A DNA stretch of 7,859 nucleotides, taken from positions 1 to 7,859 of the forward strand of contig JALGXY010000408.1 of assembly GCA_029824495.1 (NCBI GenBank), read 5' to 3'. Positions 6,491 through 7,859 of this stretch are shown piece after piece. The DNA is from Fimbriimonadia bacterium. Its GTDB lineage: Bacteria; Armatimonadota; Fimbriimonadia; Fimbriimonadales; Fimbriimonadaceae. A model generated the notes under the pieces. The model was given only the letters and a program-made list of their open reading frames with translations, ran no database searches and was not told where the DNA came from. Each line of letters begins with the position of its first letter. The stretch's first letter is position 1. The position numbers and the translations under genes were made by a program.

Positions 6491-7291
6491 ATGGAGTGGC
6501 TGTCCGACCCGAATATATGGATCGGCTTATTGACCCTGACGATTCTTGAGATTGTTCTCGGGATCGACAACATCGTCTTCATCTCGATTCTTGCCGCAAA
6601 ACTGCCGGAGGAGCGACAGAAGTCAGCGCGACAACTGGGACTGATTTTGGCGATGGTGACCAGGCTGTTGCTGCTCTTTACGATCACCTGGGTGATGAAG
6701 CTGGAGGACACGCTCTTTTCGATCCCTCTCCCGTTCAGCGAGGATGCTCTGGTCGACAAAGCCGGGCACGTGATGTTCAACCCAGATATCAGCGGCAAGG
6801 AGATTGTGCTGCTGGTCGGCGGCCTCTTCCTGCTTTGGAAATCGGTTCATGAGATTCACGACAAACTGGAGGGTGGTGCCCACGAAGCGGGCGGAAAAGC
6901 TATTGCCACCTTTGCGGGAGTCCTGTTTCAGATCGTCCTGCTCGATCTCGTCTTTTCACTCGACTCGGTCATCACTGCGGTCGGCATGGTTGATCAGGTC
7001 GGCGTGATGGTTGCGGCCGTTGTTGTTGCAGTCGGGTTTATGCTGGTGTTTGCAGAGAAGGTGAGCTCTTTTGTTAACGCTCATCCTAGTGTCAAGATGC
7101 TGGCGCTGGCATTCCTTGTGCTGATCGGCTTTACCTTGACTGCCGAGGCGGCTGAAGTTCATATCCCGAAAGGGTACGTCTACTTTGCGATGGCCTTTGC
7201 GGTCGGTGTTGAGATGCTCAACCTGAAGTACAAAGCGAACAGGGCGAAGCCTGTCGAGCTGCACAACAAGTACGACGGAAAGCCCGACTAA
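6491..7291 (+). CDS. TerC-family integral membrane protein (predicted metal-ion exporter)
   Basis: This 266-residue protein has the TerC fold: about seven hydrophobic segments with acidic residues inside the membrane. Segment one contains ILEIVLGIDNIVF (18-30), with Glu20 and Asp26-Asn27. Segment four contains LDLVFSLDSV (151-160), with Asp152 and Asp158-Ser159. These two acidic motifs are the family signature and are taken to bind a divalent cation. The end HPSVKMLALAFLVLIGFTLTAEA (198-220) and a closing helix (about 226-247) fit the YgdQ-type, single-domain members of about 240 residues. Work on bacterial TerC proteins points to manganese export, sometimes to metallate secreted proteins; the substrate here is inferred. 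The ATG at 6491 is chosen because MEWLSDPNIWIGL matches the usual family start. An in-frame ATG at 6389 would add 34 unconserved residues overlapping the divergent gene. No strong ribosome-binding site is visible. It ends by overlapping the next gene's stop. Confidence 0.9.
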   Translation: MEWLSDPNIWIGLLTLTILEIVLGIDNIVFISILAAKLPEERQKSARQLGLILAMVTRLLLLFTITWVMKLEDTLFSIPLPFSEDALVDKAGHVMFNPDISGKEIVLLVGGLFLLWKSVHEIHDKLEGGAHEAGGKAIATFAGVLFQIVLLDLVFSLDSVITAVGMVDQVGVMVAAVVVAVGFMLVFAEKVSSFVNAHPSVKMLALAFLVLIGFTLTAEAAEVHIPKGYVYFAMAFAVGVEMLNLKYKANRAKPVELHNKYDGKPD

Positions 7292-7689
7292 GGCCCGTTG
7301 GAATCGGGCAGCGTCTCAGAGCCTGTTGGGAGTGGAGCTTCTGGAGCCGGAACGGTTCTGGTCGTCTCAATCACTGGCTCTGCTGGCGGGGCCACAGACG
7401 AAGACCTTGCAGTTGAGAAGAAGAGCAGCAGGATCATCAGAAAGCCGAGACCTGCGACCAGCAGAACGATGGGGACCACCTTCTTCGCCTGACTGCTAGG
7501 ACGGTAGTAGTGGGCTGCCGTCTCCTTTTCAGATCGAATCTGATTGACGACTTGAACGATTTCGTGTTCCGGTCGGTCGAGAGCATCGGCCAAGTCTCTG
7601 GTCGTTGCGCCTCCCTTGACAAGATTCAGCCGGTCGAGAACCTCTCTGGCCTCAGCTTCTGAAACATGCTCGGTCTGATGTTCGCTCAT
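7288..7689 (-). CDS. Small membrane-anchored protein with predicted winged/helix-turn-helix N-terminus
   Basis: I do not recognise a named family. The 133 residues fall into three parts. The N-terminal soluble part (about 1-66) contains a predicted helix-turn-helix pattern, ATTRDLADALDRPEHEIVQVV (28-48), in which a short helix, a turn and a second helix are followed by basic residues. A single membrane helix (about 70-92, VVPIVLLVAGLGFLMILLLFF) comes next. A 40-residue tail (about 93-133) is rich in Pro, Ala, Ser and Thr and low in structure. The Lys-Lys before the helix predicts an N-terminus in the cytoplasm and a tail outside. A membrane-bound DNA- or nucleoid-binding role, in the style of small ToxR- or RodZ-like proteins, is possible but unproven. 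The ATG at 7689 has GGA about 3 nt upstream and AGGA about 12 nt upstream. It probably shares a transcript with the SEC-C gene, whose stop is 25 nt upstream. Confidence 0.7.
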   Translation of the reverse strand: MSEHQTEHVSEAEAREVLDRLNLVKGGATTRDLADALDRPEHEIVQVVNQIRSEKETAAHYYRPSSQAKKVVPIVLLVAGLGFLMILLLFFSTARSSSVAPPAEPVIETTRTVPAPEAPLPTGSETLPDSNGP

Positions 7690-7714
7690 CGGTCCACAGA
7701 TTCCTACTGCAATC

Positions 7715-7859
7715 CTAGAGTTTAGGTTCTGCTTTCCTCATGCAACAGTTTTTGTACTTCATTCCACTGCCGCAATAGCAGGGTGCGTTGCGCCCGATCT
7801 CTTTGCTGATCGAGTCCATCTGCTCTTCGCGGAGGATCTGCATAATCTCGGCGGGAGCC
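7715..7859 (-). CDS. SEC-C motif zinc-binding protein, C-terminal part only
   Basis: On the minus strand a frame runs in from the window edge to a TAG at 7717-7715. The 47 residues visible end in the SEC-C motif: GRNAPCYCGSGMKYKNCC, with four Cys in the order C-x-C-x8-C-C. This zinc-binding module sits at the C-terminus of SecA and in many other bacterial proteins. A helical acidic stretch (EIMQILREEQMDSISKEI) precedes it. In SecA the last metal ligands are usually Cys-His rather than Cys-Cys and the tail ends within a few residues, so a general SEC-C protein is favoured, but SecA cannot be excluded from this fragment. The 25-nt gap to the next minus-strand gene suggests an operon. Confidence 0.8.
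   Translation of the reverse strand, partial: APAEIMQILREEQMDSISKEIGRNAPCYCGSGMKYKNCCMRKAEPKL

Noticed and set aside
7715..7859. Calling the SEC-C fragment the end of SecA
   Set aside because: SEC-C is found in many proteins, and this copy ends Cys-Cys with a further nine-residue tail, so SecA is only one option and is not asserted.

Overview
The window is a densely packed, moderately GC-rich bacterial chromosome segment with nine protein genes, two of them cut by the window edges. There are no RNA genes, insertion sequences, CRISPR arrays or prophage genes. A diderm (Gram-negative type) host is suggested by the MacA-like periplasmic adaptor, whose hairpin carries the Arg-Leu-Ser pattern used to contact TolC-type outer-membrane channels. 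The sequence does not fix the phylum. The mix of a C39-like peptidase, a long-hairpin adaptor and a stand-alone MacB-type permease would fit Armatimonadota or Planctomycetota, but that is a weak impression.

Left block (1-3148, + strand): the 3' end of a C39-like cysteine peptidase gene, then a MacA/HlyD-type membrane-fusion protein (212-1912), then a MacB/FtsX-type ABC permease without its own ATPase domain (1916-3148). Gaps of 5 and 3 nt indicate one translationally linked operon, probably for tripartite export across two membranes. The ATPase is not in the window and may lie upstream. A 12-bp perfect inverted repeat (3158-3187), which contains the palindrome TGTGA-N6-TCACA, separates this block from an ExoD-family membrane protein (3197-3847).

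Middle block (minus strand): a multi-pass membrane protein of unknown function (6428 to 5754), then, 23 nt on, a two-domain ABC-F translation ATPase (5730 to 3844). ExoD and ABC-F are convergent and share a CTAG in which both stop codons lie.

Right block: a TerC-family integral membrane protein (6491-7291, +) is transcribed divergently from the unknown membrane protein across a 62-bp gap. It converges on a small predicted membrane-anchored helix-turn-helix protein (7689 to 7288), and again the two stop codons overlap, here within CTAA. Upstream of that gene, on the same strand, is the C-terminus of a SEC-C zinc-binding protein (7859 to 7715). The only intergenic stretches are short (at most 62 bp), so regulatory sequence is scarce. 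The 3158-3187 element is the most striking non-coding signal.
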